A stretch of 64,000 bases of DNA, from NCBI GenBank assembly GCA_016218825.1, contig JACRCV010000118.1, positions 1 to 64,000 of the forward strand, read 5' to 3'. Positions 32,838 through 44,405 of this stretch are shown here, piece by piece (within the stretch, counting starts at the first letter, position 1; every line of letters begins with the position of its first letter). The stretch is from Deltaproteobacteria bacterium (lineage in GTDB: Bacteria > Myxococcota > XYA12-FULL-58-9). Under the pieces are notes generated by a model, which was not told the origin of the DNA, did no database searches, and saw nothing but the letters and a program-made list of their open reading frames with translations. A program made the position numbers and the translations under genes.

Positions 32838-33301
32838 TCCTGAACGGCAAGGCAGTGGCGCTCGACGCGCCCCCCGCCGGGCGCCTGATAGATGCGCTGC
32901 GCGATCACGCCGGCCTCACCAGCGTCAAGGAGGGCTGCGGCGAGGGCGAGTGCGGCAGCTGCACCGTCCTCGTCGACGGCGAGCCGGTGTGCTCCTGTCT
33001 CACCCTCGCCGGCCAGGTCGCCGGCGCCAAGGTCGAGACCGTCGAGGGCCTGGCCCGCGGGCCCGATCGCCCGCTCGTCGACGCGGTCGTCGAAGCCGCG
33101 GGCGTCCAGTGCGGCTACTGCACGCCGGGCGTGATCCTCGCGGCCAAGGCGCTCCTCGATGCCCACGAGACGCCGACGAGAAACGACATCAAGACCGCGC
33201 TCTCCGGGAACCTCTGCCGCTGCACCGGCTACCACCGCTTGATCGACGCGGTCGACAAGGCGGCGACCGCCCGCCGCCGCCTTGCCGGAGACGCCGGATG
33301 A
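32822..33301 (+). CDS. xanthine dehydrogenase-family [2Fe-2S] subunit
   Basis: 159 residues. The plant-type ferredoxin cluster is CGEGECGSCTVLVDGEPVCS, and the second alpha-helical cluster is QCGYCTPG plus LSGNLCRCTGYHRL. All eight Cys for two [2Fe-2S] centres are present. It transfers electrons between the molybdopterin and FAD subunits. ATG 32822 is preferred (GGAG 8 nt upstream) over GTG 32813. Its stop overlaps the next start (ATGA). Confidence 0.96.
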   Translation: MAIDLILNGKAVALDAPPAGRLIDALRDHAGLTSVKEGCGEGECGSCTVLVDGEPVCSCLTLAGQVAGAKVETVEGLARGPDRPLVDAVVEAAGVQCGYCTPGVILAAKALLDAHETPTRNDIKTALSGNLCRCTGYHRLIDAVDKAATARRRLAGDAG

Positions 33302-35694
33302 CCGCCGACCGGAGCCGCCGCCGCGCCGCCAAACGCCCGCCGGCCGCGCGCCGCGCCACGCCGAGGCGCAAGACGCATTCGCGACCCGATCCGCTCCCCA
33401 CCGTCGTCGGCAAGAGCCCGCGCCGCGTCGACGCCGGCGCCAAAGCCTCGGGCACCGCCCGCTACACCGCGGACCTGTCGTTCGCCAACCTCCTGGTCGG
33501 CTACCCGGTCACCTCGCGCTTCACCCACGCCCGTATCCGGCGCATCGACGTAAGCGCGGCGCGCCGCGTGCCCGGCGTCGTCGCGGTGCTGACCGCCGAG
33601 GACGTTCCGGGTCAGAACCAGATCGGCGTGGTGATCGCCGACCAGCCGCTCTTGGCGCACGACCTGATCCGCTCCGCCGCCGACCGCGTGGCGCTGATCG
33701 CCGCCCTGACCCGGGAGGCCGCCCTCGCCGCCGCCCGCCTCGTCGTCGTCGAGGCCGAGCCGCTGCCTCTCGTCTGTGATCCGGTCGCCGCCCTCGAGCC
33801 CTCGGCGCCGCTGTTGCACCCGCGCGGCAACCTCGCGGCGAAGATGGTGATCCGCACCGGCGACTACGCCAAGGCCCGCGCCAAAGCGCCGATCGTCCTC
33901 GAGCAGACCTTCACCACCGGCCACCAGGAGCACGCCTACCTCGAGCCCAACGCCGTGGTCGCGGTCCCGGACGCGGGCGGCATGTTCCTGACCGGCAGCA
34001 TGCAGTGTCCGTTCTACGTTCAGAAGGGCGTGGCGCGGGTGCTGGGGCTGTCGCACGCCCAGATCCGGGTGGTGCAAGCGCCCACCGGCGGCGGCTTCGG
34101 CGGCAAGGAGGACTACCCGAGCGAACCGGCCGCGTGCGCCGCCGTCCTCGCGCACCACACCGGCCGCCCGGTGCGCATCCTCTACAACCGCTCCGAGGAC
34201 ATCGCCTGGTCGAGCAAGCGCCACCGCACCGTGATCAAGCACACCCTCCTCGCTGACCGCGACGGCAAGCTCGTCGGCCTGAAGGCGACGATCTACGTCG
34301 ACGCCGGCGCCTACCTCGGGCTGTCGTCGGTCGTCGCCGAGCGCGCCAACGCCTCCGCCGGCGGCCCCTATCGGATCCCGAACGTCGAGGTCGACACCCT
34401 CACGGCCTACACCAACAACCCCTTCGGCGGCGCCTACCGCGGCTTCGGCCAGCCCCAGGTCACCTTCGCGCTCGAGTCCCAGCTCGACGCGCTCGCCCGG
34501 GAGCTCGGCGCCGATCCGATCGAGCTGCGCCTGAAGAACTTCCTGCGGCAGGGCTCGCGGACGGTCACCGACGAGGTCTTGCGCCAGCCGCCCCTCGCCG
34601 CCCGGACCGCCGTCGAAGCCCGCGACCGCTCCCGGTGGGCCGCGAAGCGCCGCGCCGCCGAGACCCACAACGCCGCCGACCCGGACCGGCGCCACGGCGT
34701 CGGCGTGGCCAGCATGCTCTACGGCTGCTGTCTGCACGCCGGCGGCCAGCACCTCGAGGGCAGCGCCGCGCTCGTCCAGATCCACCCGGACGCCAGCGTC
34801 TCGATCGCCATCGGCGCCAGCGAGATCGGTCAAGGGGCCTACACCGCGATGGCGATGCTCGCGGCCGAGGCGCTCGGCTTCGCCTACGATCAGATCCACG
34901 TGGTCCCGACCGACACCGCGTTGGTGCCCGACTCCGGCCCCACGGTCGCCAGTCGCACGACGATCATGAGCGGCAACGCGGTCCTCGACGCCGCCCGCAC
35001 CCTAGGGGCGCGCCTGCGACCGGTGGCCGCCGAGCTCTGCGGCGTCGCCGAGAGCGACGTCGTGCTGCAGGCCGGCGCGGTGTGGGCGCGCGGCAAGCAG
35101 GCCGCGCTCAGCATCGCCGAGCTCGTCACCGCCGCCTACCTCCGCAAGGTGAACCTGGCCCACACCGGCTGGTACGCGCCGCCGAAAAAGCTCTGGGACA
35201 AGGCGACCGGCCGCGGCCAGCCCTACTCGCTGTACTGCTACGGCACCCTGGTCGCCGAGGTGAGCGTCGACACCATCACCGGCCTGGTCACGGTGCAGCG
35301 GGTCACCGCGGTCCACGACGTCGGCAAGGCGATCTACGGCGACGGCGTCATCGGCCAGATCCACGGCGGCATCGTGCAGGGCCTGGGCTACGCGACGATG
35401 GAGCGGCTCGCGGTGGCGGACGGCAAGATCCTGAACCCGACCTTCACCGACTACCTCATCCCCACGGCGCTCGACGTCCCGGAGATCGACATCGGGCTGA
35501 TCGAAGAGCCCTACGAGCGCGGCCCATACGGCGCCAAGGGCATCGGCGAACCGGCCCTGATCCCGGTCGCCGCCGCCATCGCCAACGCCGTCAGCCACGC
35601 CCTCGGGTTTCCGCTCCAGGACCTGCCGCTGTCGCCGGAGCGGGTGAAGCTCGGCTGGGAAGCGCACCGCTCGCCCGCCGCAGCTGCCCCCTGA
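33298..35694 (+). CDS. xanthine dehydrogenase-family molybdopterin subunit
   Basis: 798 residues. A basic N-terminal tail (about 1-30, Arg/Ala/Lys-rich) precedes the family start PLPTVVGKSPRRVDAGAKAS. Typical motifs are APTGGGFGGKEDYPSEPAAC, AYRGFGQPQVTFALE, GASEIGQGAYTAMA and the active-site Glu region GAKGIGEPALIP. The YRGFGQPQ loop is of xanthine/aldehyde type and lacks the CO-dehydrogenase Cys loop, so CO oxidation is unlikely. A purine or N-heterocycle substrate is plausible, given the amidohydrolases in the same cluster; the sequence does not settle it. The last 104 bp overlap the convergent membrane protein gene. Confidence 0.93.
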   Translation: MTADRSRRRAAKRPPAARRATPRRKTHSRPDPLPTVVGKSPRRVDAGAKASGTARYTADLSFANLLVGYPVTSRFTHARIRRIDVSAARRVPGVVAVLTAEDVPGQNQIGVVIADQPLLAHDLIRSAADRVALIAALTREAALAAARLVVVEAEPLPLVCDPVAALEPSAPLLHPRGNLAAKMVIRTGDYAKARAKAPIVLEQTFTTGHQEHAYLEPNAVVAVPDAGGMFLTGSMQCPFYVQKGVARVLGLSHAQIRVVQAPTGGGFGGKEDYPSEPAACAAVLAHHTGRPVRILYNRSEDIAWSSKRHRTVIKHTLLADRDGKLVGLKATIYVDAGAYLGLSSVVAERANASAGGPYRIPNVEVDTLTAYTNNPFGGAYRGFGQPQVTFALESQLDALARELGADPIELRLKNFLRQGSRTVTDEVLRQPPLAARTAVEARDRSRWAAKRRAAETHNAADPDRRHGVGVASMLYGCCLHAGGQHLEGSAALVQIHPDASVSIAIGASEIGQGAYTAMAMLAAEALGFAYDQIHVVPTDTALVPDSGPTVASRTTIMSGNAVLDAARTLGARLRPVAAELCGVAESDVVLQAGAVWARGKQAALSIAELVTAAYLRKVNLAHTGWYAPPKKLWDKATGRGQPYSLYCYGTLVAEVSVDTITGLVTVQRVTAVHDVGKAIYGDGVIGQIHGGIVQGLGYATMERLAVADGKILNPTFTDYLIPTALDVPEIDIGLIEEPYERGPYGAKGIGEPALIPVAAAIANAVSHALGFPLQDLPLSPERVKLGWEAHRSPAAAAP

Positions 35695-37147
35695 GCACCG
35701 CGCTCATCCCGGCGCCGAAGACCACGAGCGGCGCCAACGACCACAGGCCCGGAAGCCCCATGAGCTGGCCGAGATTGAAGGCGAACGGCAAGGTCGGCTC
35801 GCCGGTGGCACCGCCCTCTGACACGAGGATCGCCTCCTGCCAGCTCGCGAGGTTGCCGGCCGCGAATCGTTCCCACCACCACCCGAGGACGCTCGGCATC
35901 GCGCCGTGCTCCGGCGGTGGCGGCGGGATGGCGGTGACCGCGGTCCCGATCACCATGAACGTGAGCCCGAGTCCCATGCCGAGCAGGATCCAAACGCGGT
36001 GTCGCGGCATCTGCGCCGCGACCCCGACGATCGAGAAGGTCACGAACAGCAAGGCGTAGCGCGAGCCGGAGGCCGACCCCGAGTGCCAGTGGACGAAGCT
36101 CGCGACCGCGAGCAGCACCCCGATCGCGATCGCGGCGGCCACCAGGCCGTAGGCCCGGCTACCGCGCTGCCGCGCCAGGCGCACGAAGCCCGGGACGCCG
36201 GCGAGCAGAAACGGGCTCAACAGGAAGAAGCCGCGGGTCGGGCCGAAGGTCAGGTGGTAGAGGCGCCACAACGACAGGCCGTCGAAGCCGTGCCAGCCGG
36301 TCGCCTGCGCCGCGGCGAACCCCGGATTGACGAGCGACGCGTAGCCGGTGCTGAGGGGATGGCCGAACACCAGGGTGTGGTGGGTGAGCGGCACCAGCGC
36401 CACGAGGCCGACGCCGAGTCCGAACCACAACGCCCGACGGTGCGGCCGGGCGCGCCACCACCCGTAGACCGAAAGCGGCACGACGATCACCGCGGTCAGG
36501 TACTCCATTGTCAACGGCAGCGCCGCACAGACGCCGGCGAGGAACAGCCGCACCGCGGCGTCCGGTTCTCGGGCCCGCGGCTGGTCGAGGAGCGCGAAGC
36601 TCGACAGCGCCGCGAGCGCCACCAGGGGATGCGAGGCGATCATCGTGCTGTTCGGAAACAGCGGCGTCGCCAACGCCGCGGCCACCGCCAGCAGACACGC
36701 GTCGGTGGGCGGCAGCCGGCGCCGCAGCAGGCGATAGAGGACGACCGCGAGCAGCGCCAGCGCCAACCCCGAGGTCAGGATCGTCGTCACGTAGGCGCAG
36801 AGGATGGTCGCGTCGCCGGGGTTCGTGATCCCGAGGGTGAGGGTCTTGGCGACCAGATACGCCGGGACCGCGATCAGCGAAGTGCCGATCGCCTTGTTCG
36901 AGACCACGTGGCCGTCAACGCGCGCCAGGTCCCCGGTCGAGGCCCGCACGTCGTCCAGGATCACGCTGCCGTGCTCGACGAGCGCCACCGTGGTCGCGAA
37001 GTGGGAGTTCTGGTTCCAGCCGCCGCCCTGGAAGAAGAACGCGCAGCAGCCGAAGACCAAGAGGCCGATCCCGAGCTCCACCGGCGCGCGCCGTGCGGCC
37101 GCGGCGACCGAGCGCCCCGCGGCGGCGAAGGGTGCAAGTCCGCGCAT
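35591..37147 (-). CDS. multi-spanning membrane protein, GT-C glycosyltransferase-like
   Basis: 518 residues with about 10-12 predicted membrane helices. The first luminal loop has GGWNQNSHFATTVALVEHG, ASTGDLARVDGHVVSNKAIG, a pattern shared with uncharacterised mycobacterial/myxobacterial membrane proteins related to GT-C glycosyltransferases, where Asp/Glu in this loop binds the lipid-phosphate sugar. Later loops include HHTLVFGHPLSTGYASLVNP and FGPTRGFFLLSPFLL. Substrate unknown. ATG 37147 is used; ATG 37189 is open. It is divergent from a DPM1-like glycosyltransferase, consistent with one making and one using a polyprenyl-linked sugar. Its 3' end overlaps the molybdopterin-subunit gene. Confidence 0.75.
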   Translation of the reverse strand: MRGLAPFAAAGRSVAAAARRAPVELGIGLLVFGCCAFFFQGGGWNQNSHFATTVALVEHGSVILDDVRASTGDLARVDGHVVSNKAIGTSLIAVPAYLVAKTLTLGITNPGDATILCAYVTTILTSGLALALLAVVLYRLLRRRLPPTDACLLAVAAALATPLFPNSTMIASHPLVALAALSSFALLDQPRAREPDAAVRLFLAGVCAALPLTMEYLTAVIVVPLSVYGWWRARPHRRALWFGLGVGLVALVPLTHHTLVFGHPLSTGYASLVNPGFAAAQATGWHGFDGLSLWRLYHLTFGPTRGFFLLSPFLLAGVPGFVRLARQRGSRAYGLVAAAIAIGVLLAVASFVHWHSGSASGSRYALLFVTFSIVGVAAQMPRHRVWILLGMGLGLTFMVIGTAVTAIPPPPPEHGAMPSVLGWWWERFAAGNLASWQEAILVSEGGATGEPTLPFAFNLGQLMGLPGLWSLAPLVVFGAGMSAVLRGQLRRASGALPSRASPAPATAAGPGAETRGRG

Positions 37148-37224
37148 CGCGCCCCACTGTAGCACGCGCACCGGGGATCGAAGCGGCATTTGACTGTGGC
37201 GCACAACCCAGGTAGGCGAGCCGG

Positions 37225-37977
37225 ATGCTCGGTTCGAACCGCGTCGCCGTTGTCATGCCGGCCTACAATGCCGCGAAGACCCTGGAGCAGACCTATCGCG
37301 AGCTGCCCCTCGACGTCGTCGACACCGTCATCCTCACCGACGACGGCTCGACCGACGACACCGCGGCCCGCGCTCGCGCCCTGGGGCTCAACACCATCGT
37401 CCACCCCCAGAACCGCGGCTACGGCGGCAACCAGAAGACCTGCTACCGCGAGGCCCTCGCGACCCAGGCCGACATCATCGTGATGGTCCACCCGGACTAC
37501 CAATACTCGCCCAAGCTCGTCGTCGCGATGGCGAGCATGATCGCGAGCGGCCACTACGATCTGGTCCTGGCGTCCCGGATCCTCGGCGGCAACGCCATCG
37601 ACGGCGGCATGCCGTTCTACAAGTACGTCTCCAACCGGGTGCTGACCGCGGTGCAGAACCTGGTCTGCGAGGCCAAGCTCTCCGAATACCACACCGGCTT
37701 TCGCGCCTACTCCCGGAGACTCCTCGAGACCATTCCCTTCGACGAGAACTCCGACGACTTCGTGTTCGACAACCAGCTCATCGTCCAGAGCCTGCTCTTC
37801 GGGTTCCAGGTGGGCGAGATCAGCTGTCCGACGCGCTACTTCGCCGAGGCCTCGTCGATCAACTTCCGTCGCAGCGTCGTCTACGGGCTCGGGGTCCTGA
37901 AGACCGCGCTGTCCTACCGTCTCGAGAAGAGCGGCGCGGTTCACTTCCCGATCTTCAAGGGCAAGCCGCAGCCGTGA
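37225..37977 (+). CDS. family 2 glycosyltransferase, dolichol-phosphate-mannose-synthase-like
   Basis: 250 residues. GT-A fold with VVMPAYNAAKTLEQTYREL, the DxD-region DDGSTDDT, HPQNRGYGGNQKTCYREAL and VMVHPDYQYSPKL. It has no C-terminal membrane helices, so it is a soluble DPM1-type enzyme. These transfer a sugar from a nucleotide to polyprenyl phosphate. The start is ATG 37225 with AGGCGAG upstream. It overlaps the methyltransferase start (GTGA). Confidence 0.9.
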   Translation: MLGSNRVAVVMPAYNAAKTLEQTYRELPLDVVDTVILTDDGSTDDTAARARALGLNTIVHPQNRGYGGNQKTCYREALATQADIIVMVHPDYQYSPKLVVAMASMIASGHYDLVLASRILGGNAIDGGMPFYKYVSNRVLTAVQNLVCEAKLSEYHTGFRAYSRRLLETIPFDENSDDFVFDNQLIVQSLLFGFQVGEISCPTRYFAEASSINFRRSVVYGLGVLKTALSYRLEKSGAVHFPIFKGKPQP

Positions 37978-38975
37978 CCGACGCCGCGCCCCCGCCCCGC
38001 CTCTGCCCGGTCTGTCGCGCGGCGCGCTGGACGCCGCTGTTCGCCGCCCCCGAGCTCTTCGACGGCTCGCTGTTTCCGGTGGCGCGCTGCCCGTCGTGTG
38101 GGCTGGTCGCGACCCTCGACGACCTCGAGCCCCAGGAGCTCGCCGCCTACTACCGCTACGCCGAGGAGCCCGACGCCGGGCATCGCTTCCGAGCGCCGCT
38201 CGAACCCTTCATGCGCCTGCTGCGCAAGGAGCGCATCAAGGCGGTGCTGCGCCTGCGCGCCGCGCCCGGCCGGATCCTCGACGTCGGCAGCGGTCGGGCG
38301 GTGATGCTCGAGGCCCTGGCGAGCCGCGGCTGGGAGTGCTGGGGCACCGAGCTCGAGCAAGAGATCGCGGTCTCGGCGCGCCGCCGCCTCGGCGACCGGG
38401 TCGTGGTCGGTCAGTTCGAAGACCTCGAGCTGCCGGTGCGCGACTTCGACGTCATCACCTTCTGGCACGTCTTCGAGCACCTCGCCGACCCCAGCGCCGC
38501 GTTCGCGAAGACCCGCGAGCTCTTGGCGCCGGACGGCGTCGTCCTGGTCTCGGTCCCCAACGTCGACTCCTGTCAGGCGCGCCTCTCGGGCCGCGACTGG
38601 CTCCACCTCGACGTCCCCCGCCACCGCTGGCACTTCACCCCCGACACCCTCGCCCGCCTCGCGACCGCGGCCGGCCTCGAGGTTCTGCACGCCGAGCAGT
38701 TCTCGCTCGAGTACGGTCCCTACGGCATGCTGCAGAGCGGCCTGGCGAAGCTCGGCCTCGGCCAGCGCCTGTTCACCCGCGTCCTCAGACCCGCCGGCGG
38801 TCACGCGATCTGGCGCGAGCCGGCCTTTTGGACCCACCTGGCGCTGGCGTTGCCGATCGCCGCGGCCGCGGCCCTGTCGCTGCCGCTCGAGGCCATCGCC
38901 GCCGCCGCCGGCAAGGGCGGCGTCATCGCGCTGGCGCTGCGGCGGGCGGATCGCCCACGTAACCGAGCGCCCTGA
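37974..38975 (+). CDS. zinc-ribbon class I SAM-dependent methyltransferase
   Basis: 333 residues. An N-terminal zinc ribbon (CPVCR and CPSCG) is followed by a Rossmann methyltransferase: SAM loop ILDVGSGRAVMLEALASRGW, acidic GTELEQ, and DVITFWHVFEHLADPSAAFA, typical of Methyltransf_23. A hydrophobic stretch near the C-terminus (THLALALPIAAAAALSLPLE) may associate with the membrane. Such proteins often methylate sugars or lipids in polysaccharide clusters. The GTG start is coupled to the glycosyltransferase stop. The last 53 bp overlap the convergent sulfatase gene. Confidence 0.87.
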   Translation: MTDAAPPPRLCPVCRAARWTPLFAAPELFDGSLFPVARCPSCGLVATLDDLEPQELAAYYRYAEEPDAGHRFRAPLEPFMRLLRKERIKAVLRLRAAPGRILDVGSGRAVMLEALASRGWECWGTELEQEIAVSARRRLGDRVVVGQFEDLELPVRDFDVITFWHVFEHLADPSAAFAKTRELLAPDGVVLVSVPNVDSCQARLSGRDWLHLDVPRHRWHFTPDTLARLATAAGLEVLHAEQFSLEYGPYGMLQSGLAKLGLGQRLFTRVLRPAGGHAIWREPAFWTHLALALPIAAAAALSLPLEAIAAAAGKGGVIALALRRADRPRNRAP

Positions 38976-40802
38976 GCCCCTGCTGCTCGTCGTCCCCCGC
39001 CTCCCGCACCGCCGGCCGCGGTGACCGGCTCGTGGCGAGCAACCGCTCGCCGATGACGAATTGCGGCGAGCCGCGCGCCAGCGGCTCGTGCTCGCCCGGG
39101 TCCAGCGTCCGGTCGAAGACCGCCACCTTGTCGGGGGCGGTCCAGATGGCCTTCAGGGCCGCGGTGCTGACGCTCCTGCGCGCCGGACCGTAGGCGATGC
39201 TCGCGCTCACGACCTCGGAGGCCGCGGCGCCGGGCACGAGCGGCCACAGCGCCCGCGACGTCGAGGTCGGCGGCGGCGGCGTCCCACAGAGCGACAGCAC
39301 GGTCGCGAACACGTCGCGAATCGAGGCCAGCGCCTCCACCCGCTCGGGCGTCGCGGTCCGCCCGAAACGCGGCGGCACGACGAGCAACGGCACCTGCAAC
39401 AGCTCCTGATACAAGGTGTGGCCGTGCCCGACCCCCCAGATGTCGCGCGGTCGCTCATCGGCGGCGAGCTGCTCGGCGCCGTGATCGAAGAGCTCCTCAC
39501 CGTGGTCGGAGACCGCGACGATCGCGGTGCGCTCCGCGAGCCCGAGTCGCTGCAACTCCCGCGTCAGACGGCCGAGGTGAAAGTCGACGTAGGCAAACGA
39601 CTCCCGGTAGAGCGCCCGCCGACACTCGAGCCGTGCCCCGGTCGCCGACGACAGCGGCGGCTTCAGCTGCGACAGACCCTCGAAGCGATAGGGCAGCGGC
39701 CCGACGCCGCGGCAGGCCGCCGGCGGGGGTCGGCCGTCGACGGTCGCGGCGTCCACCGGCTCGTGCAGGTCGATAAACAGCGTCCACAAGAAGAACGGCT
39801 CGGCGACGCCGGCGCGCAGCTTGCGGATCGCGGCGTCGACCACCCGCTCGGCGCGGCGCTCGTCGCCGCTGCCACGCCCGAGGTAGGGGAAGAGCTCCGA
39901 GAAGGTGTCGAAGCCGCGCCACAGGCCGCGGCTCGCCTGCCAGTTCGAGACGATGGCGTGCGTCGTGTACCCTTGCCAGCGCAACAGCTCCGCCAACGTC
40001 GGCACCGCGCGATCGACGTCGTGCTGGTCGCGATCGATCCCCTCGCCGCGGTGCTGGTACGGCGAAAGCCCCGTCAGCATGCTGGCGAGGGCCGGGTAGG
40101 TCCAAGGCGCGGTGGAGACGACGTCGGTGAAGAACACCCCCTGCCGGCACCACTCGTGGTAGATGTGCGGCGTCAGCTCCTCGCTCACCGCCGCGCAGTC
40201 GAACGCATCGCGGCGCAGAGTGTCGAACACCACCAACAGCACGTTCGGCCGGCCGTCGCGGGGTGCGAGGCGCTCGGCCTGCACCTCGGAGACCGCGACC
40301 ACCGGCGGCTCTTCGCAGTCACCGAGACGCGCCAGCTCGACCTCGAGCTCGCCGGCCTCGGGGTTCGGTCGCGCTCGCAGCTCGACGTCGAGCCACTCCG
40401 CCGCGCCCTCGGCCCGCGCCGCGATCTCGTCGCGGCGCTCGCTCCCCTGGGGCTTCCAGCGCACCGCCGCGCCCACCTTGCACTTCGCGCCCGCCTGCCC
40501 GGCAAACGGCGGCGCCAGGTAGAGCTTCACCGCCGCGGTCTCGGCCGGCAAGCGCAGCACCAAGGTCGCCGGCGCCGTCACCAGGCGCGCGTGCCGCCGG
40601 ACCTGTTTCAAGCGCACCGCCACCAGGTGGCCGCCGGGGTCGCGGTCGGCGTCGGCGATTTGCCAGGCCTCCTGCAGCTTGGCGACGGTCGCGGTCGCCA
40701 CCGCGGTGGACAAGGGCGGAGACAGGCGCGCGATCGGCGCCAGCGCGACGTCGGGCCCGCACCGGCAGAGAGCGAGCAGCGCCAGCGCCGCGGTCGCTCG
40801 GG

Positions 40803-40806
<4 letters not shown>
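38923..40806 (-). CDS. sulfatase/alkaline-phosphatase-fold lipoprotein
   Basis: 627 residues. Lipobox LLALCRC. An N-terminal about 200-residue beta-rich region precedes the sulfatase fold: NVLLVVFDTLRRDAF (metal Asp), STAPWTYPALASMLTG (nucleophile position), AIVAVSDHGEELFDHG and GVGHGHTLYQELLQVPLLVV. At the nucleophile the sequence is WT, not C-x-P-S-R, so there is no formylglycine and the enzyme would use Thr, as in phosphotransferase-type relatives. An envelope phospho- or sulfo-ester hydrolase or transferase is possible. The GTG start overlaps the fadJ stop, so it is cotranscribed with fadIJ, an odd partnership. Confidence 0.83.
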
Positions 40807-43025
<2,219 letters not shown>

Positions 43026-43037
43026 GGTCTTCTCCCC

Positions 43038-44348
43038 CTAGCGCTCGATGATGACGGCGGCGCCCAAACCGCCGGCCGCACACTGGGTCACGAGCGCGGT
43101 GCCGCCGCCGCGGCGATCGAGCTCCCGCGCCATCGTCAACAGCTGCCGGGCGCCGGTCGCGCCGAACGGATGGCCGAGGCTGATCGAGCCGCCGTGGATG
43201 TTGAGCTTGTCGTCGGCGACCTCGCCGACGGCCTCGCTCCTCCCCAGGTGCTCCTCGGCGAAGCGCTTCGAGGCGAAGGCCTGCAGGTTCGACAGCACCT
43301 GGGCGGCGAACGCCTCGTGCATGTCGACCAGATCGATGTCCTTCAGCGTCATCCCGGCGCGCTCGAGCGCCAGCGGCGTCGCGAACGACGGCCCCATCAG
43401 CATCTGCCAGGCGGGGTCGAGGGCGGCGAACGCGAACGACTTGAGGAACGCCAGGGGCTTGTAGCCCAGCGCCTTGGCCTTCTCCTCGCTCATCACCACC
43501 AGCGCCGAGGCGCCGTCGGTCAAAGGCGAGCTGGTGCCGGCGGTGATGGTCCCGTGCTTCCGATCGAAGGCGGGCTTGAGCTCGGCGAGCTTCTCCAAAG
43601 ACGCGTCGGCGCGCGGGAAGCCGTCACGGCTCACGACCTCGTCGAACTTCGGCGGCACCGGCAGGTGCATGACCTCGAGGGCGTAGGTCCCCTTCTCCCA
43701 GGCCAACGACGAGCGCTGGTGCGAGCGCAGCGCGAACGCGTCTTGGGCCTCGCGGCTGATGCCGTTCTCCTTGGCCATCTTCTCGCACGACTGGCCCATC
43801 GTCAGGCCGGTCGAGCGCTCGGCGAGCGCCGGCGCCTTGGGCAGCAAGTCCTTCAAGTGCAGCCGGCTGAGGGCCCGCGCCTTGCCCATCGGGTCCTTGG
43901 CGCTGTTGGCCGCCATCAGGGCGTCGGCCAGACCGTCGGAGACCGTGATCGGCGGCCGCGAGGTCGAGTCGGCGCCGCCGGCGATGACGACGTCGGCCTC
44001 ACCGGTGAAGATGGCCTGGGCGGCGTTGACGAAGGCCTGGGTGCTCGTGGCGCAGGCCCGGGTCACCGAGTAGGCGTCGATGTGGCGCGGCAGCCCGGAG
44101 GACAACAACAGCTCCCGGGCGATGTTCGGCGCCTCCACGGTCGGCACCACCTGGCCGTAGATGATCCGGTCGATCTCACCCGGATCGAGGCTGATGCGGG
44201 CGATGAGCTCGCAGACGACCGCCCGGCCGAGATCGAGCGCCAACATCTTCTTGAAGGCGGTCCCCGACTTCAGAAACGGCGTGCGCAACCCGGCGACGAT
44301 CGCCGCCCGGCGTCCAGCTGCTGGTGAGAATCGCGTGGTGGTCGACAT
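43038..44348 (-). CDS. fadI: acetyl-CoA C-acyltransferase (3-ketoacyl-CoA thiolase)
   Basis: 436 residues. Thiolase with nucleophile Cys in SVTRACATSTQAFVNAA, the His loop INIHGGSISLGHPFGATGAR and the second Cys in QCAAGGLGAAVII. It cleaves 3-ketoacyl-CoA with CoA, the last step of beta-oxidation, and pairs with the alpha subunit encoded next. ATG 44348 follows AGGAGG at the expected distance. The frame is open far upstream to 45275, but that lies over another gene. A promoter and operator candidate lie at 44376-44405. Confidence 0.95.
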   Translation of the reverse strand: MSTTTRFSPAAGRRAAIVAGLRTPFLKSGTAFKKMLALDLGRAVVCELIARISLDPGEIDRIIYGQVVPTVEAPNIARELLLSSGLPRHIDAYSVTRACATSTQAFVNAAQAIFTGEADVVIAGGADSTSRPPITVSDGLADALMAANSAKDPMGKARALSRLHLKDLLPKAPALAERSTGLTMGQSCEKMAKENGISREAQDAFALRSHQRSSLAWEKGTYALEVMHLPVPPKFDEVVSRDGFPRADASLEKLAELKPAFDRKHGTITAGTSSPLTDGASALVVMSEEKAKALGYKPLAFLKSFAFAALDPAWQMLMGPSFATPLALERAGMTLKDIDLVDMHEAFAAQVLSNLQAFASKRFAEEHLGRSEAVGEVADDKLNIHGGSISLGHPFGATGARQLLTMARELDRRGGGTALVTQCAAGGLGAAVIIER

Positions 44349-44375
44349 CCTCGCCTCCTGGTGACTGGTGCCGCC

Positions 44376-44405
44376 ACGATAGGCGTCGTTGACGCGACGT
44401 GTCAA
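44376..44405 (-). promoter_or_regulatory. fadI promoter with overlapping TTGAC-N7-GTCAA operator
   Basis: On the minus strand, -35 TTGACA (44405-44400), 18-bp spacer, -10 TATCGT (44381-44376); start about 20 nt before the fadI ATG. The inverted repeat TTGAC-N7-GTCAA (44389-44405) covers the -35 and half the spacer, a typical place for a TetR- or GntR-type repressor of fatty-acid genes. The -35 also overlaps the stop codon of the upstream GT-C gene (44402-44404). Confidence 0.55.

Noticed and set aside
33298-35694. Aerobic CO dehydrogenase large subunit
   Set aside because: The CO-dehydrogenase active-site Cys loop is absent; the AYRGFGQPQ loop and GEPA active-site Glu fit xanthine/aldehyde-type enzymes.
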